64,000 nt of DNA from Paenibacillus sp. RC67 (GCF_030020805.1 NZ_CP125098.1:5293501-5357500); one strand, 5' to 3'. Counted from the first letter of the stretch, positions 44,658-54,099 are shown. Translations and numbers: made by a program. The notes: generated by a model not told the origin, from the letters alone.

Positions 44658-45255
44658 AACGGTCCCCTTTCCTGATTTCCAATATCGTTCGTGCTTCTCT
44701 GCGTTCTATGATGAGCTTCCAGTCCATATTCACAAGAATCCCCGTATCTTCGCAGAAATCCCGAATTAAACGAGTCACAGATGACAGCCATGGCTCAGAC
44801 TCCACGTTAGCGGGATATCTTAAATTTGCAATCGCTTGGCGGACGTACTCATTAACTTCCCGAACCGTTTTACGCAAGCTAGGATAAGCTTCACTGGAGG
44901 AAGCTGAACTTGGACTTGTTGACACAAAGCTAGGTGCAAGCTTGTCTACCCTTACGGATAATAGAAATAGTGATTGGGCAATCCCGTCGTGTAGCTCTTT
45001 CGCCATTTTTTCTCTTTCTTCAAGCACAGCTTTGCCCGCCTTTTCCTGCTGAAGCTCTTCATGCAGCTGTTCCATCAGGGCGAATAATTTACGCAGAAGA
45101 GTCATCGTTACAAAATAGACGATTAATGGCGCCAGCCAATTTCCAAGCTCCATAGAGATGTACGGCAGGAAAAATGCATGCCTCACATATTCCCAAAGCC
45201 CTATCGTTAATGTTGGAATAATTAATATCAAACTCTTGAGATGCTTGTACAGCAT
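44626..45255 (-). CDS. NarX/DesK-type histidine kinase lacking its ATPase domain
   Basis: A 209-residue protein. Two N-terminal helices (about 8-28 and 38-56) are followed by a coiled coil and the HisKA_3 dimerisation domain with the phosphorylated His, MAKELHDGIAQSLFLLSVRV. After VTRLIRDFCEDTGILVNMDW the usual HATPase_c domain of about 100 residues is absent. The sequence jumps to a last-strand-like ARTILEIRKG and then reads 31 bp into the regulator gene. I infer an in-frame internal deletion. The protein could not phosphorylate itself. It is paired with the NarL-type regulator. Confidence 0.75.
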   Translation of the reverse strand: MLYKHLKSLILIIPTLTIGLWEYVRHAFFLPYISMELGNWLAPLIVYFVTMTLLRKLFALMEQLHEELQQEKAGKAVLEEREKMAKELHDGIAQSLFLLSVRVDKLAPSFVSTSPSSASSSEAYPSLRKTVREVNEYVRQAIANLRYPANVESEPWLSSVTRLIRDFCEDTGILVNMDWKLIIERREARTILEIRKGDRYESDTNSSCR

Positions 45256-45294
45256 GGATTTACCTACTCCTTTTCAAACAAAGCATGGGTCATA

Positions 45295-45322
45295 TACAAA
45301 CAACCGTACCTTGGGTACGGCG
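45295..45322 (-). terminator. Weak terminator after the tlpA-like gene
   Basis: CCGTACC / GGTACGG hairpin followed by TTGTTTGT on the minus strand, between the tlpA-like gene and the kinase gene. The T-run is interrupted, so read-through into the two-component genes is possible. Confidence 0.45.
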
Positions 45323-45342
45323 TTCATAGGTTACGGTAACTA

Positions 45343-45885
45343 CTACCAAGTCCCAGGCTGGACACTTTTCAGTAACGCTTTAATCTGCTCCGTATTCGAC
45401 AATTCTCCGGGAAAAATTTGCTTCACTTGACCTTGTGAGTTCACAAGAAACGTAGCAGGAAGCCCGTTCACCCGATATGCTTCAGCCGCTTCCCCTGTTG
45501 GATCGGTCATGATTGGAAAAGGAAGCTGATGCTTTTGATTAAATTCCATAATCGTTCCTTTAGATTCCCCAACATTGACAGCCACAATTTCGACTCCATT
45601 CATACCTGATTCATAAGCCTCTTTAAGCCGTGGCATTTCACTCACACAGGGGCCGCACCATGAGCCCCAGAAATTAAGAAGAACTCCTTTGCCTCGATAG
45701 TCCGACAGCTTTACCGTGGAGCCATCCAGTGTCGTTACTCGAATTTCCGGAGCTGTGGAACCGACTCGGATCGATTCACTAGACTTATTGAAGCTTGTGG
45801 TCATAAGTGTATACACTAATGCGATCACCATAAGTGCGCAGACTACCCAGATCATCTTTGTTTGTCTTAGCATTGAATTATTCAA
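45343..45885 (-). CDS. TlpA/ResA-like membrane-anchored thioredoxin
   Basis: A 180-residue thiol-disulfide oxidoreductase. An N-terminal helix (WVVCALMVIALVYTL) anchors it outside, followed by a thioredoxin fold with the active site NFWGSWCGPCVSEM. It should keep apocytochrome or copper-site cysteines reduced. Start is the TTG at 45885, with GGAGGAG upstream; it overlaps the ATPase gene by 8 bp. As last gene of the nos-type operon it probably supports assembly of the copper enzyme served by NosDFYL. An ATG at 45873 is an alternative start. Confidence 0.88.
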   Translation of the reverse strand: MNNSMLRQTKMIWVVCALMVIALVYTLMTTSFNKSSESIRVGSTAPEIRVTTLDGSTVKLSDYRGKGVLLNFWGSWCGPCVSEMPRLKEAYESGMNGVEIVAVNVGESKGTIMEFNQKHQLPFPIMTDPTGEAAEAYRVNGLPATFLVNSQGQVKQIFPGELSNTEQIKALLKSVQPGTW

Positions 45886-46633
45886 TGGTATCTCCTCCAC
45901 TCGACTGACCATTGGTCGGTAAACCAAACAGACGATTAAAGGCACCTTGAAGACCAGAGCTTCCATATTTTTGATAAAACGTGTTCACTGGCCCCTCTTC
46001 CATAATCCGGCCTTCCTTCAAAAATACAACCTGATCCGCTACAGCCTCCGCAATCTGCAGCTGATGGGTAGAGAAAATGACGGCGTGACCTTCCTGTTTA
46101 GCAGAACGCACAAGTGAAATGAAGGATTCCAGCCAATAAGGGTCTAGCCCGTTAGTAGGTTCATCCATGATAAGCACCGGCGGCTTTGTCAATAAGGCTT
46201 GCGCAAACAGCAAGCGCTGCCGCATTCCCTTGGAGAAGGAAGAGACTGATTTGGACTTCACCTTATAGAGTCCAACGATGCGTAGAATCTCGCGGACTCT
46301 GTCCTTGGACACCTTGCGAAGCGAGGCCCAGAACATCAATGTTTCTTCAGCTGACAAGCCTTGACCAAACAAATAATCGTCCGGCATATAGCCAATTTGC
46401 TCTGCGTAGCCTTGTCGATTCTGCTTCCAGCTGAATCCATTTACTTCAATGGTGCCACTTGATGGCTGAAGGATGCCGGCGATCATACGAAGAATGGTGC
46501 TTTTACCAGCGCCGTTGCCGCCGCAAAGCGCAAGAGCTTGGCCTTGACACAGATTAAAGTCCACGGAATGGATAATCTGCTGCTTGTCTATCCGCTTCGT
46601 AACTTTCTCCAGGAGCAGTACTGGCTTATCCAC
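45878..46633 (-). CDS. nosF: NosF-like ABC transporter ATPase
   Basis: A 251-residue ATPase. Walker A is CGGNGAGKSTILRMIAG, the signature SSFSKGMRQRLLFAQALL and Walker B PPVLIMDEPTNGLDPYW. The H-loop reads IFSTHQL. Start is the GTG at 46633 after AGAGGGGG. Overlaps with both neighbours show tight coupling. With the NosY-like permease and NosD it forms the transporter needed to mature the CuZ centre of nitrous oxide reductase. The nos assignment rests on context, since the ATPase alone is generic. Confidence 0.8.
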   Translation of the reverse strand: MDKPVLLLEKVTKRIDKQQIIHSVDFNLCQGQALALCGGNGAGKSTILRMIAGILQPSSGTIEVNGFSWKQNRQGYAEQIGYMPDDYLFGQGLSAEETLMFWASLRKVSKDRVREILRIVGLYKVKSKSVSSFSKGMRQRLLFAQALLTKPPVLIMDEPTNGLDPYWLESFISLVRSAKQEGHAVIFSTHQLQIAEAVADQVVFLKEGRIMEEGPVNTFYQKYGSSGLQGAFNRLFGLPTNGQSSGGDTIE

Positions 46634-47444
46634 GGGAACGCCCCCTCTCCCATACCCAATGAGCACAGCTCATCGCTGCGCCTACCCAAATCAAGCACAG
46701 CAAAGCAAAGCCCCAAGTCCCTGTGGGCTCTTTAATCCAACGAATCCATTCATAGTATTCCGGGCCAAGCGCTGCACCCCCACCAAGCTTCACAACGACA
46801 AAACAACGTACCAATTCGGCCGGGTTAAGCAACGTCAAGGCCGTCAACAACGGCTTGATCCATAAATAAGGCAATAGACCAAGAACAGCGATAAGTATAG
46901 TCGGCCACCCAATAATTGCAAAAAACCAAGTCGCAACACCAAGCGTCAAAGCCTGCCAACGATTGCGGGCCCATGTGCCTATACAAAGAGCAACAGCAAG
47001 AAACAGGATAATAAGTCCGCCCGAAAACACGATGAACAACCCGAATGTTTGAAAATCCAGCCCTTTTCCGGAAATTGCTCCTACGATGCCGGTAACTCCA
47101 AAGCCAAATGCAATTATAGTCAGTAGAACCATCGCTAGTCCGGCATATTTCCCCAATAAGAATGAAAGGGTACGTATAGGGTATGTCGAGAGCAACTGCC
47201 AGCTTCCCTCTTCCTTCTCCGCTGTTAGAGAGAAGGAACCGATTAACAAAGTCATCAATGGTAGTAAATACAATATAAAATTCAGCATCGTTGAGGTGGC
47301 GCTAGAGTACCCTTCAACAAAATTTTGTGAATTAATCAATAGCAAGGATAAGCTGAAGACGGTGAACAGGATCATGAAGGAATAAGCCCATGGATTTCGA
47401 AATCCAAGTTTTACTTCCCTAAGTGCAATGTGAACGAAGTTCAT
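46626..47444 (-). CDS. nosY: NosY-like ABC permease
   Basis: A 272-residue membrane protein with six helices of the ABC-2 type. It starts MNFVHIALREVKLGFRNPWA and includes AEKEEGSWQLLSTYPIRTLS, typical of NosY. Partner of the NosF-like ATPase, whose GTG lies 8 bp inside its end. Its ATG overlaps the nosL stop by four bases. It likely exports a sulfur-containing species for CuZ assembly, as proposed for NosDFY. Confidence 0.82.
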   Translation of the reverse strand: MNFVHIALREVKLGFRNPWAYSFMILFTVFSLSLLLINSQNFVEGYSSATSTMLNFILYLLPLMTLLIGSFSLTAEKEEGSWQLLSTYPIRTLSFLLGKYAGLAMVLLTIIAFGFGVTGIVGAISGKGLDFQTFGLFIVFSGGLIILFLAVALCIGTWARNRWQALTLGVATWFFAIIGWPTILIAVLGLLPYLWIKPLLTALTLLNPAELVRCFVVVKLGGGAALGPEYYEWIRWIKEPTGTWGFALLCLIWVGAAMSCAHWVWERGRSRG

Positions 47445-48004
47445 TGTCCATGCATCCCTTTATTGTCACTACCCATCTTCATACTGTTTTCGGATTCGGA
47501 ATGTGCGTTTTTGTCATGATCATGTCCACCCATATCCATCATTCCTTTTGCCCTCTCCCATGTATGGGTCTTTAAATCTGCCGTTGTCATCAGCTTTCCT
47601 TTTTTTTGCTCATCCATGAATTTTTGCGCCGATGATTTTTCTTTAAAGGAATAAATGCCATAAGCCATCGGAGTTTTCAGTGAAGCATCGTACACATAAG
47701 AAGCTGTGTTATACGAAATCCATTCTTTCGTGTTATAATCTCTAACAAATTGAGCTCCTACCGTCTCAATCCCATTTTTATTAGTCCATTCATTCATGCA
47801 GCCAATATCGTCAAATTTGTAGTTTTTCCCCTCCTTGGTCGTTAACTGCACAGCGAAAGCATCGTCCTTGACCTGCATATTGCAGATAGCACACTTGTCC
47901 GTAGCTTCATTGATAGGAATAGCTGTATACTTTTCCTTGCCGCATCCCGCTAACAAAACTAAAATCAAAACCATTGAAATCGATATCCAAATGGATTTTT
48001 TCAT
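47441..48004 (-). CDS. nosL: Copper chaperone lipoprotein NosL
   Basis: A 187-residue lipoprotein. The signal peptide ends in the lipobox LLAGC, followed by the NosL core: CAICNMQVKDDAFAVQL, YKFDDIGCMNEW and MAYGIYSFKEKSSAQKFMD. The tail is rich in His, Met and Asp (MGGHDHDKNAH), suited to binding copper. NosL delivers Cu(I) to nitrous oxide reductase. The ATG at 48004 overlaps the nosD stop (ATGA). The longer frame upstream lies inside nosD and is not used. Confidence 0.92.
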   Translation of the reverse strand: MKKSIWISISMVLILVLLAGCGKEKYTAIPINEATDKCAICNMQVKDDAFAVQLTTKEGKNYKFDDIGCMNEWTNKNGIETVGAQFVRDYNTKEWISYNTASYVYDASLKTPMAYGIYSFKEKSSAQKFMDEQKKGKLMTTADLKTHTWERAKGMMDMGGHDHDKNAHSESENSMKMGSDNKGMHGQ

Positions 48005-49365
48005 GTTCTTTTTACCCCCAAGAAAGTGATTGTCGTTATGGAACTTAGAAAGAGCAGAAGCCCCAGTATCCAAACTTTTTGCTCATTTGCATGTTTAGTT
48101 GGTGCAGGCTCTAGGCCTTCAGGATTCATTAATGGAGCCATGTCGGTTGACCATTCTTCCCTCCCCGCCGAGTACATACCTTCCAGGAACTGCATCCCCG
48201 GTGATTGAAAAAAAAGCTGAAAGGCAGGCGTAGATGAGGTTAGACGCTGGAAAAAGGGATTCATTGGATATGAAATATCACTTAGCCCATCTCCATCTAT
48301 ATCTATCCCATGAAATTCGTCCCAATAATTTCGCTCAAATTCATTATTACTGCTTTCATTAGCTTCAGCTGGAATGACATTGCCAACAAATTGATTATTC
48401 ATAAAATGATTTTGATTGGATTCCAGAAACTGAATCCCAACAAAATTTTGATTGACCTCATTGTGTACGAATTCATTCTTATGAGACTGCTCAATATACA
48501 GACCGACCCGGTTATCCTCGACTTTGTTGTTCTTAATTCGGGAAGTCTGAACGTCGAACAGCAGCAAACCCTGTGAATTGACATTCTCGCTTTGTTTGAC
48601 AAAAGTATTTCCGGTCACCTCGGCATCTCGGACCCCCATGACCATCGCACCAGTTACATTGAATTCACCATAATTGCCTCGAACCATAGTTTCGTTAGTG
48701 TACATGCAGTGAATGCCATAACGTGAATGATCAATCTTATTATTCTCGACAATGTTGCGGTTACTGCTTTCCAAATAAATTCCATCATTCATTTGAGAAA
48801 TACGATTATTATGGATTCGGTTATCATGCGAATTAAAAAGATCGATTCCATTGCGTTTGTCTGAAAGATTTATTTTCTGCTGTGCTATGGAAGGTGGTTC
48901 CCACTGGATGGTAGTATTGGATATTTCGTGCTGCCCTCCATCCCTTAGGACGATTCCATAGGAACGGGTATCAATTGTCATTGTATCCAACAATGCTTTA
49001 TTCCCCGTTATTAGCACAGCGGAATTATCGGTTCCCGATGGCTGACTAATCTTCAGGTTTCGCAAAGTTACCTTATCGGCCACGATTTGAATCACGGGCG
49101 ATTTTTCACCTTCGCCAATAATTTCAACCGCTCCCTTGCCCTCAATCGAGATGGGCTTATCTAGAAATATGGGTCCAAGGTAACTCCCTTCCGGTAAAAT
49201 CAACGTATCTCCTTCTGGCGTTAGGTTAATTAATGCCTGAAGCTCGCTGCTTGAGAAGCTATGCGCGGACCTCACGCTGTGGGGATTCCAAGTCCATAAC
49301 AAACAAAAATAAATCAAGCTAACGATTGGTAGAAAGATATGCCGCAGCTTCAGCTTGCTGCTCAT
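48001..49365 (-). CDS. nosD: NosD-type periplasmic/extracellular beta-helix protein
   Basis: A 454-residue secreted protein. The signal sequence (IFLPIVSLIYFCLLW) is followed by a right-handed parallel beta-helix with many NosD repeats, such as NDGIYLESSNRNIVENNKID and NRVGLYIEQSHKNEFVHNEV. The C-terminus has a membrane helix (VWILGLLLFLSSITTITFLG). NosD works with NosFY in CuZ cluster assembly. Its ATG overlaps the preceding lipoprotein stop by four bases. Confidence 0.92.
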   Translation of the reverse strand: MSSKLKLRHIFLPIVSLIYFCLLWTWNPHSVRSAHSFSSSELQALINLTPEGDTLILPEGSYLGPIFLDKPISIEGKGAVEIIGEGEKSPVIQIVADKVTLRNLKISQPSGTDNSAVLITGNKALLDTMTIDTRSYGIVLRDGGQHEISNTTIQWEPPSIAQQKINLSDKRNGIDLFNSHDNRIHNNRISQMNDGIYLESSNRNIVENNKIDHSRYGIHCMYTNETMVRGNYGEFNVTGAMVMGVRDAEVTGNTFVKQSENVNSQGLLLFDVQTSRIKNNKVEDNRVGLYIEQSHKNEFVHNEVNQNFVGIQFLESNQNHFMNNQFVGNVIPAEANESSNNEFERNYWDEFHGIDIDGDGLSDISYPMNPFFQRLTSSTPAFQLFFQSPGMQFLEGMYSAGREEWSTDMAPLMNPEGLEPAPTKHANEQKVWILGLLLFLSSITTITFLGVKRT

Positions 49366-49745
49366 GACACCTGCAGCTCTTTCTTTTTCGTGATGTGCAG
49401 ATCTCCTTGGTACAAATGAATATAGATCGAATAGGCTCCCGATTTTTCGAAAGTTTTTTCTACTGAATATTGTCCTTTTCCTATCGAGCTCGCATCCTTC
49501 GTATCCGGAAGTATGCTATTGTCTGATTTGCGAATGTCGATCTGAACGTTGGCCCCCTCTTCTTCGGCTAACCCCGAGATATTAGCTATCAGCTTTACCT
49601 TTTGTCCCACCTGTACATTGGCAGGTTCTGAAGCCAGTTCAACCTTAACCTTGGCAGGATCCTGTCCTTGCTGCGGTGAAGAACAACCCGTTACACTCAA
49701 CAGCAGAAGACCGCCAAGTACAATTGACGCGATGGTGTGTCTCAT
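49362..49745 (-). CDS. YtkA-like lipoprotein at the head of the nos operon
   Basis: A 127-residue lipoprotein. The signal peptide reads IASIVLGGLLLLSVTGCSS with the lipobox SVTGC. The mature part is one immunoglobulin-like domain (VKVELASEPANVQVGQKVKL; KSGAYSIYIHLYQGDLHI), similar to YtkA/FixH-type domains. AAAGGAGCAG precedes the ATG at 49745. First gene of the operon; it may guide copper or stabilise the partners outside the cell. The long in-frame extension to 49811 has no site. Confidence 0.8.
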   Translation of the reverse strand: MRHTIASIVLGGLLLLSVTGCSSPQQGQDPAKVKVELASEPANVQVGQKVKLIANISGLAEEEGANVQIDIRKSDNSILPDTKDASSIGKGQYSVEKTFEKSGAYSIYIHLYQGDLHITKKKELQVS

Positions 49746-49887
49746 GTCACTGCTCCTTTCCATACAAATTCCAATTCTAATTCTACGCTTTATGTCTCCG
49801 ATTCCTATCACCCGATAGGGCTATTACGGTTAACATCGTGTGAAAATATTGGGAACAACATATGAAATTCTGGTTTGATATAAAAAG

Positions 49888-49917
49888 AACCGACGCATTT
49901 TGCGTCGGCTTATGGAA
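49888..49917 (-). terminator. Terminator-like hairpin upstream of the nos operon
   Basis: CCGACGCA / TGCGTCGG perfect 8-bp stem followed on the minus strand by TTCTTTTT. It would end leftward transcription before the nos promoter. From 49920 to 50190 I find no gene. Confidence 0.55.
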
Positions 49918-50189
49918 AGCAGCAAGTAGATAAGGACTCTATCTCACAATGCTGCTGTATGTTTTGCACGGAAACCTAAAACGAACATCGTAGAAAGGCA
50001 AAAGAGATTTTATGCCTAAGATCGTGCAAATCTTTAAACGAATAAGAAGAAAGGTCAGCGATCGGACTGTTTTCCATTAACTTATTCATGTTTGAGGTAT
50101 GGACACTGATGGAGTCCAACCTCAATTGATCTCCATAATCATGACAAGGTTAAGGGCCTGGTTGCATATTTCTTTTTCATCCTTCTTAT

Positions 50190-50800
50190 TTACCTGAACA
50201 GCTCTGTCTGTCCTCGCAGCTTGGCTAACGCTTCTACGAAATAAAAAACGCCATATATCAAGCCGACATCAATGTTTTTATTAGCAGGCCAGTGACCTGT
50301 ACCGTGGAGTAGTATCGCTTCGTCACTTGCATCCCCAAATCGCGTAATGATCCGCCATCGATTTCAGAATACGTTTGGCCGACATCTCGTACAATCGTCC
50401 TTCTTCCGCAGGCAGCATCTCCGCCAGCAGCAGAAGACCGCTCGCTGCAATCGCCGCAGCAGAGGAGCCCCTTGGCACGCCCTCTTGTGTTGTCAAACGG
50501 AAATCCCAATAAGGAACGAGATCTTCCGGCAAATTGGCCAGGAAATAGTGGGCCACCTTCTTAATTCCCTGCAAATACTTATCGTCCTTCGTATAATGGG
50601 AGCAAAGTGCCAATTCGTACAGTGCCCATGCCGCGCCTCTTGCCCATGCCGATTCCGGCGCATATCCTTGACCACCCAATGCTCCGACCCGCTCCCCAGT
50701 CTCAGGATCGAATTCTACGATGTGGTAGACGGAGCCGGCAAGCGTAATATGCCAGATCATTCTTAAGCGGCTCTCACCCTGTCGACCCTCCTGGCTTCGT
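50190..50800 (-). pseudogene. Glycoside hydrolase family 88 (unsaturated glucuronyl/rhamnogalacturonyl hydrolase), C-terminal remnant
   Basis: Reads GSVYHIVEFDPETGERVGAL, then GYAPESAWARGAAWALYELA and FRLTTQEGVPRGSSAAAIAA, the conserved (alpha/alpha)6 barrel of GH88/GH105. After HYAIWG a frameshift (about 50345) moves to LLHGTGHWPANKNIDVGLIY and ends at 50190. The N-terminal half with the first catalytic Asp is missing, replaced by a piece of a permease gene. It was once part of a pectin or glycosaminoglycan utilisation operon. Confidence 0.7.
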
Positions 50801-51180
50801 ATAACGTTGGATCGATTCCGGTCATTGCAGCCAAATAAATAATAGCTCCGGAACCGATTTGACTGCCACATATCGGAAGCAACCAGAATGCTTCGGAACC
50901 AGCGTCGATGTCATGAAGGGAATGGATTGTAATCCCGCTTCCGTCAGCCTCTTATTGAGAATAAGCCAGAGCTTTCCGACAGAAAATATGGCATATAGAT
51001 TAGGGTTTGGATCAAGTACCAATACCAAATGATTCGGCATACATTCACTAAAAGCGTAAGTATGATCGGCAGTACAATACCAAAAACCAGCTTGTAAAAA
51101 CTGATCAACAGTGTGTTGCTCAAAAGCTGTGTGAAGTACGGCAAGTTATATAAGCTTTGAAAATACTTATACCATGGATG
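50800..51180 (-). pseudogene. LplB-type sugar permease remnant
   Basis: Pieces read YFTQLLSNTLLISFYKLVFG, LTLLVNVCRIIWYWYLIQTL and YMPYFLSESS, then AGLQSIPFMTSTLVPKHSGC in other frames. These match the N-terminal two-thirds of LplB permeases. Several frameshifts are present, and it is fused to the GH88 remnant. From 51180 to 51310 an open stretch reads AAYRLEQDIIYPQIGIARLQ on the plus strand; I cannot assign it. Confidence 0.5.
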
Positions 51181-51309
51181 AGCCCACGGGCTCTGAAAAG
51201 CTTCTCACAGCAAATGAACCTAGCCGCTTATAGGTTAGAGCAGGATATAATATACCCACAAATAGGAATTGCTCGCCTTCAGAGATTTGAAGACGAACTG
51301 AAGTTTATT

Positions 51310-51445
51310 ACCGGTCACAGTTACTTGTGAAGGGATAGTCATAGTATTTTTTATTGTATTCGATGGTTTTCTTCAATGAGTTAATATTTTTATCTACTAG
51401 TTGAATAAGCTCGTCCAATTCATTACCAGTTTTCTTTATTATGTT
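51310..51445 (-). repeat. Truncated copy of the unknown gene at 19311-19770
   Basis: Matches the start of the unknown protein at 19770 (ELDELIQLV, LKKTIEYN, YYDYPFTSNCD) and breaks off after about 42 codons. As at the first locus it lies just after a sigK tail on the same strand, so sigK end and unknown gene were duplicated together. Confidence 0.65.
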
Positions 51446-51487
51446 TAAGCGGCCTGCCATTTAGGCATGCCCATTAATCACTGTTTT

Positions 51488-51691
51488 TTAGCGTTTTGCC
51501 TTATAAAACTCATGATACAGCTTCATGAGCGCCCTCTTCTCAATCCGCGACACATAGCTCCGGCTGATGCCCAGCTCCTTTGCAATCTCCCGCTGCGTCC
51601 GTTCTTCTCCTCCATGCTCTATACCAAAACGTCCCACTACTACTCCTTTCTCTCTATCGTCGAGAATATCTGGATTTTGTATATTTTCCAT
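51488..51691 (-). pseudogene. sigK 3'-end copy 2
   Basis: Sixty-seven codons read ILDDREKGVVVGRFGIEHGG, TQREIAKELGISRSYVSRIE and KRALMKLYHEFYKAKR, the whole of sigma-K region 4 to its natural stop. The upstream two-thirds are absent; the sequence changes to an IS1182 fragment at about 51695. No ribosome binding site serves the ATG. It is a duplicated gene end, not a functional sigma factor. Confidence 0.8.
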
Positions 51692-51694
51692 TTC

Positions 51695-51870
51695 TTAATT
51701 GCGGATGATTGAACCGGAGCCTGTATTTGGTGACATCAAGAACAACCGTGGATTCAAAAGATTCCTGTTTCGGGACTTACCCAAAGTAAATCTGGAGGTC
51801 GGGTGGCTTTCGCTTAGCAATCGGAATGCAGGGGCAGTCTGCCAAGTCGGATCGAACGGAAAGACCAATT
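51695..51870 (+). pseudogene. IS1182-family transposase C-terminal fragment
   Basis: Reads MIEPEPVFGDIKNNRGFKRF, then LFRDLPKVNLEVGWLSLS, the end of IS1182 transposases with the last catalytic Glu (IEPEPVFG). Upstream parts are missing. It abuts sigK copy 2, so the IS probably took part in the rearrangement. From 51870 to 52100 I see only a short unassigned frame. Confidence 0.65.
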
Positions 51871-52104
51871 AAGGCCCAAGCGACCAGCGGGAAAGGACCG
51901 CTGGTCCAAGGAGCATGCCCTTATAAAAGTTGTGCAGTTTTGTGTTGACAATCCCCAAACCTCTTCTGTGAGCTCGAGAAGAATTGTGTCTACCTCAGTG
52001 TTTTCAACGTTGTCTCTAGGCAAAGCCATCAAGTGACCGACTGAAGCAATGCATCTGCCTTATCCCTCCTAGAGTAATGAAGCAGTTTCTATCACATTGC
52101 ATAT

Positions 52105-53858
52105 TTACTTTTCGTTTAGTGGTATATCAATTGAAACAACGACGTAACTCTCTTGAACAGTGAAATCAATAGTTCCCTTGTAATTTTCAATTAATTGCTT
52201 TATTATGTGAAGTCCGAGCCCCTTGTTGTTTTTACCATTTTTTGTAGAGAATCCAGGTTCGAAAAGCCGTGCTTGAATACTAGGGGAAATTGATTCACAG
52301 GAATTTTGGACTTTAAATAATAAATGACTCGATTGTACTGTTCCCTCAACATAAACTTTTCTTTCAACAACATTAGGAAGCTCAATAGCTGCTTCAAAAG
52401 CATTATCAATAAGATTACTCAAAATTCTAACTAGATCAGTGGTCTTTATGGTCGTGAGTTGTAAGTTTTCCATGTTTTTGAAATCGACCTGCATATCAAT
52501 ACTATGCACTTCTGATTGTGCTAGTTTAGCCTGGACAATTGCGCTTAAAGCTGGAACATTGATCTCAATTAAATTAATTTTGTTTCCCATCATTTTTGCA
52601 TCTTGGATTAAAGGTTTTATATAATCTTGTGCACTTTCATATTTCTTTAAACTAAGCATCCAGGATATAGTTGTTATGTGATTTATGATGTCATGACGCT
52701 GTTCTTTAATGGACTGAACAACTGAATTTATACTATCTAAATATACATCTTGGACTGATCGGACCACTCCTTCATTCTTTTTCCGAGTAAAAATTAAGAG
52801 AAGGAAAATAACAATTAGAACCAACAGAGTAACAATGGATATAAAAAATATAACGTCTCTAAATTGTTTCTCTAACGTGCTCTTGATGATACTGTAATCG
52901 GTAGCGATCATTACGACTTTAGGTAATTCATCTTTTTTATATTTCAAATTGGTCGTTGTAATAGGTGTAAAACTTTAAGAATCGTTTTTCCACTTATATT
53001 AACATCATAAAATACAGGTTTATTTGTTTCTAATGCTTCCGTTATTTTCTGACTTTCTTTATCGTCTCTATAGTTATATGAACCGTTTTCAATTAGTCTT
53101 TCCGAGTAGAAATTATCTCTATTAAAAGGTGTAGGTCCATTCTTACTAATTTTCTCCGGATTCAGTACTGCGATTTCTAAAAGATTATCTTTATTATTAT
53201 TAAGTAGTTCTTTGATGCTAACGTCCACTCCCATCTTATCTCGATAACGGGCTAAACTACTTGAAACATTTAAATATGGATTAATAAGATAATTGGTTGA
53301 GCCGTCGTAATAATACCCCCATTTTCTTATGTTGCTTTCATCCGTAGATGCCGTATCAATAGGACCACTCCAATAATTCTCAAGAGATAATCCGGTGCCT
53401 ATATCTACAATCTTCTTATCAAAAAGCTGCAGCTGAGCGTCGTAAACAATTCCCCATGTTTTTGAACTAGCGTTGATTTCTTTTGGATCTGATGATCTTA
53501 CACCTATAAAGTCATCGGCTCTCTTTTCAAACAATGATATCCCATCTACACCAAGTAGTTTGGCCAATTCAACTAAATCCTCATTCGATACTTTGTGATA
53601 GTCTGGATCGATGGAACTTCGAATAGCAATTGCAGCTGTCTTTAAGCTTCTACCAAGCATTTCCTCGTATGTTGCTTCTCCTTCGCTTTCTTTATTAATT
53701 GCTGAAGCTAAACTTGAAGAGAATATATTTATTTGCTTTTTTTGTTGACTCAACAAAAGGATTTTTGAATGTTGATAATAAGTAACATTCATACTTATAA
53801 TTGCAATTAAAAAGATCAATATAGTTTTGAATGGGAATTTTTCTATTGATTTAAACAT
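52105..53858 (-). pseudogene. GHKL (Spo0B-type) sensor histidine kinase split by one base
   Basis: Two frames make one kinase of about 583 residues. The first (53858-52944) has an N-terminal helix, a large extracellular sensor of about 260 residues and ends ...KTILKVLHL before a stop. The second has PITTTNLKYKKDELPKVVMI, a second helix, the phospho-His box KEQRHDIINHITTISWML, LSNLIDNAFEAAIE (N box) and NKGLGLHIIKQLIENYKG (G box). Adding one A to the run at 52974-52976 joins them exactly (TILKSFTPITTT). It may be a real mutation or a sequencing error. No response regulator follows. A+T-rich coding sequence differs from its neighbours. Confidence 0.8.
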
Positions 53859-54099
53859 GATTCTCTTTCTCCCTCACGGCTTTATGTTACTCTATTATAA
53901 TTCACTAATGTCGGATTATGTAAAAAAAAATTATTTAAACTAAATAACGAGTTATATGGTCTTAAAGAGAAGAAAAAGGGTAACAAAAGCCTTCTAGGCG
54001 ACGGTTTACTTATCCGTCGGTTCTATCTTTCCTACCAACGTTTCCGTATAACAAAAAACAGGTCAATCATATTGGTATCTGACCATAATCGACCTTTTC

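Noticed and set aside
49820..49880. Possible Fnr/Crp-type site upstream of the nos-type operon
   Set aside because: TGTGA occurs without a matching second half-site at the right spacing.
51814..52032. Frame after the split kinase, considered as an AgrD-like peptide or regulator remnant
   Set aside because: No AgrB neighbour, no cyclic-peptide core, no receiver motifs.
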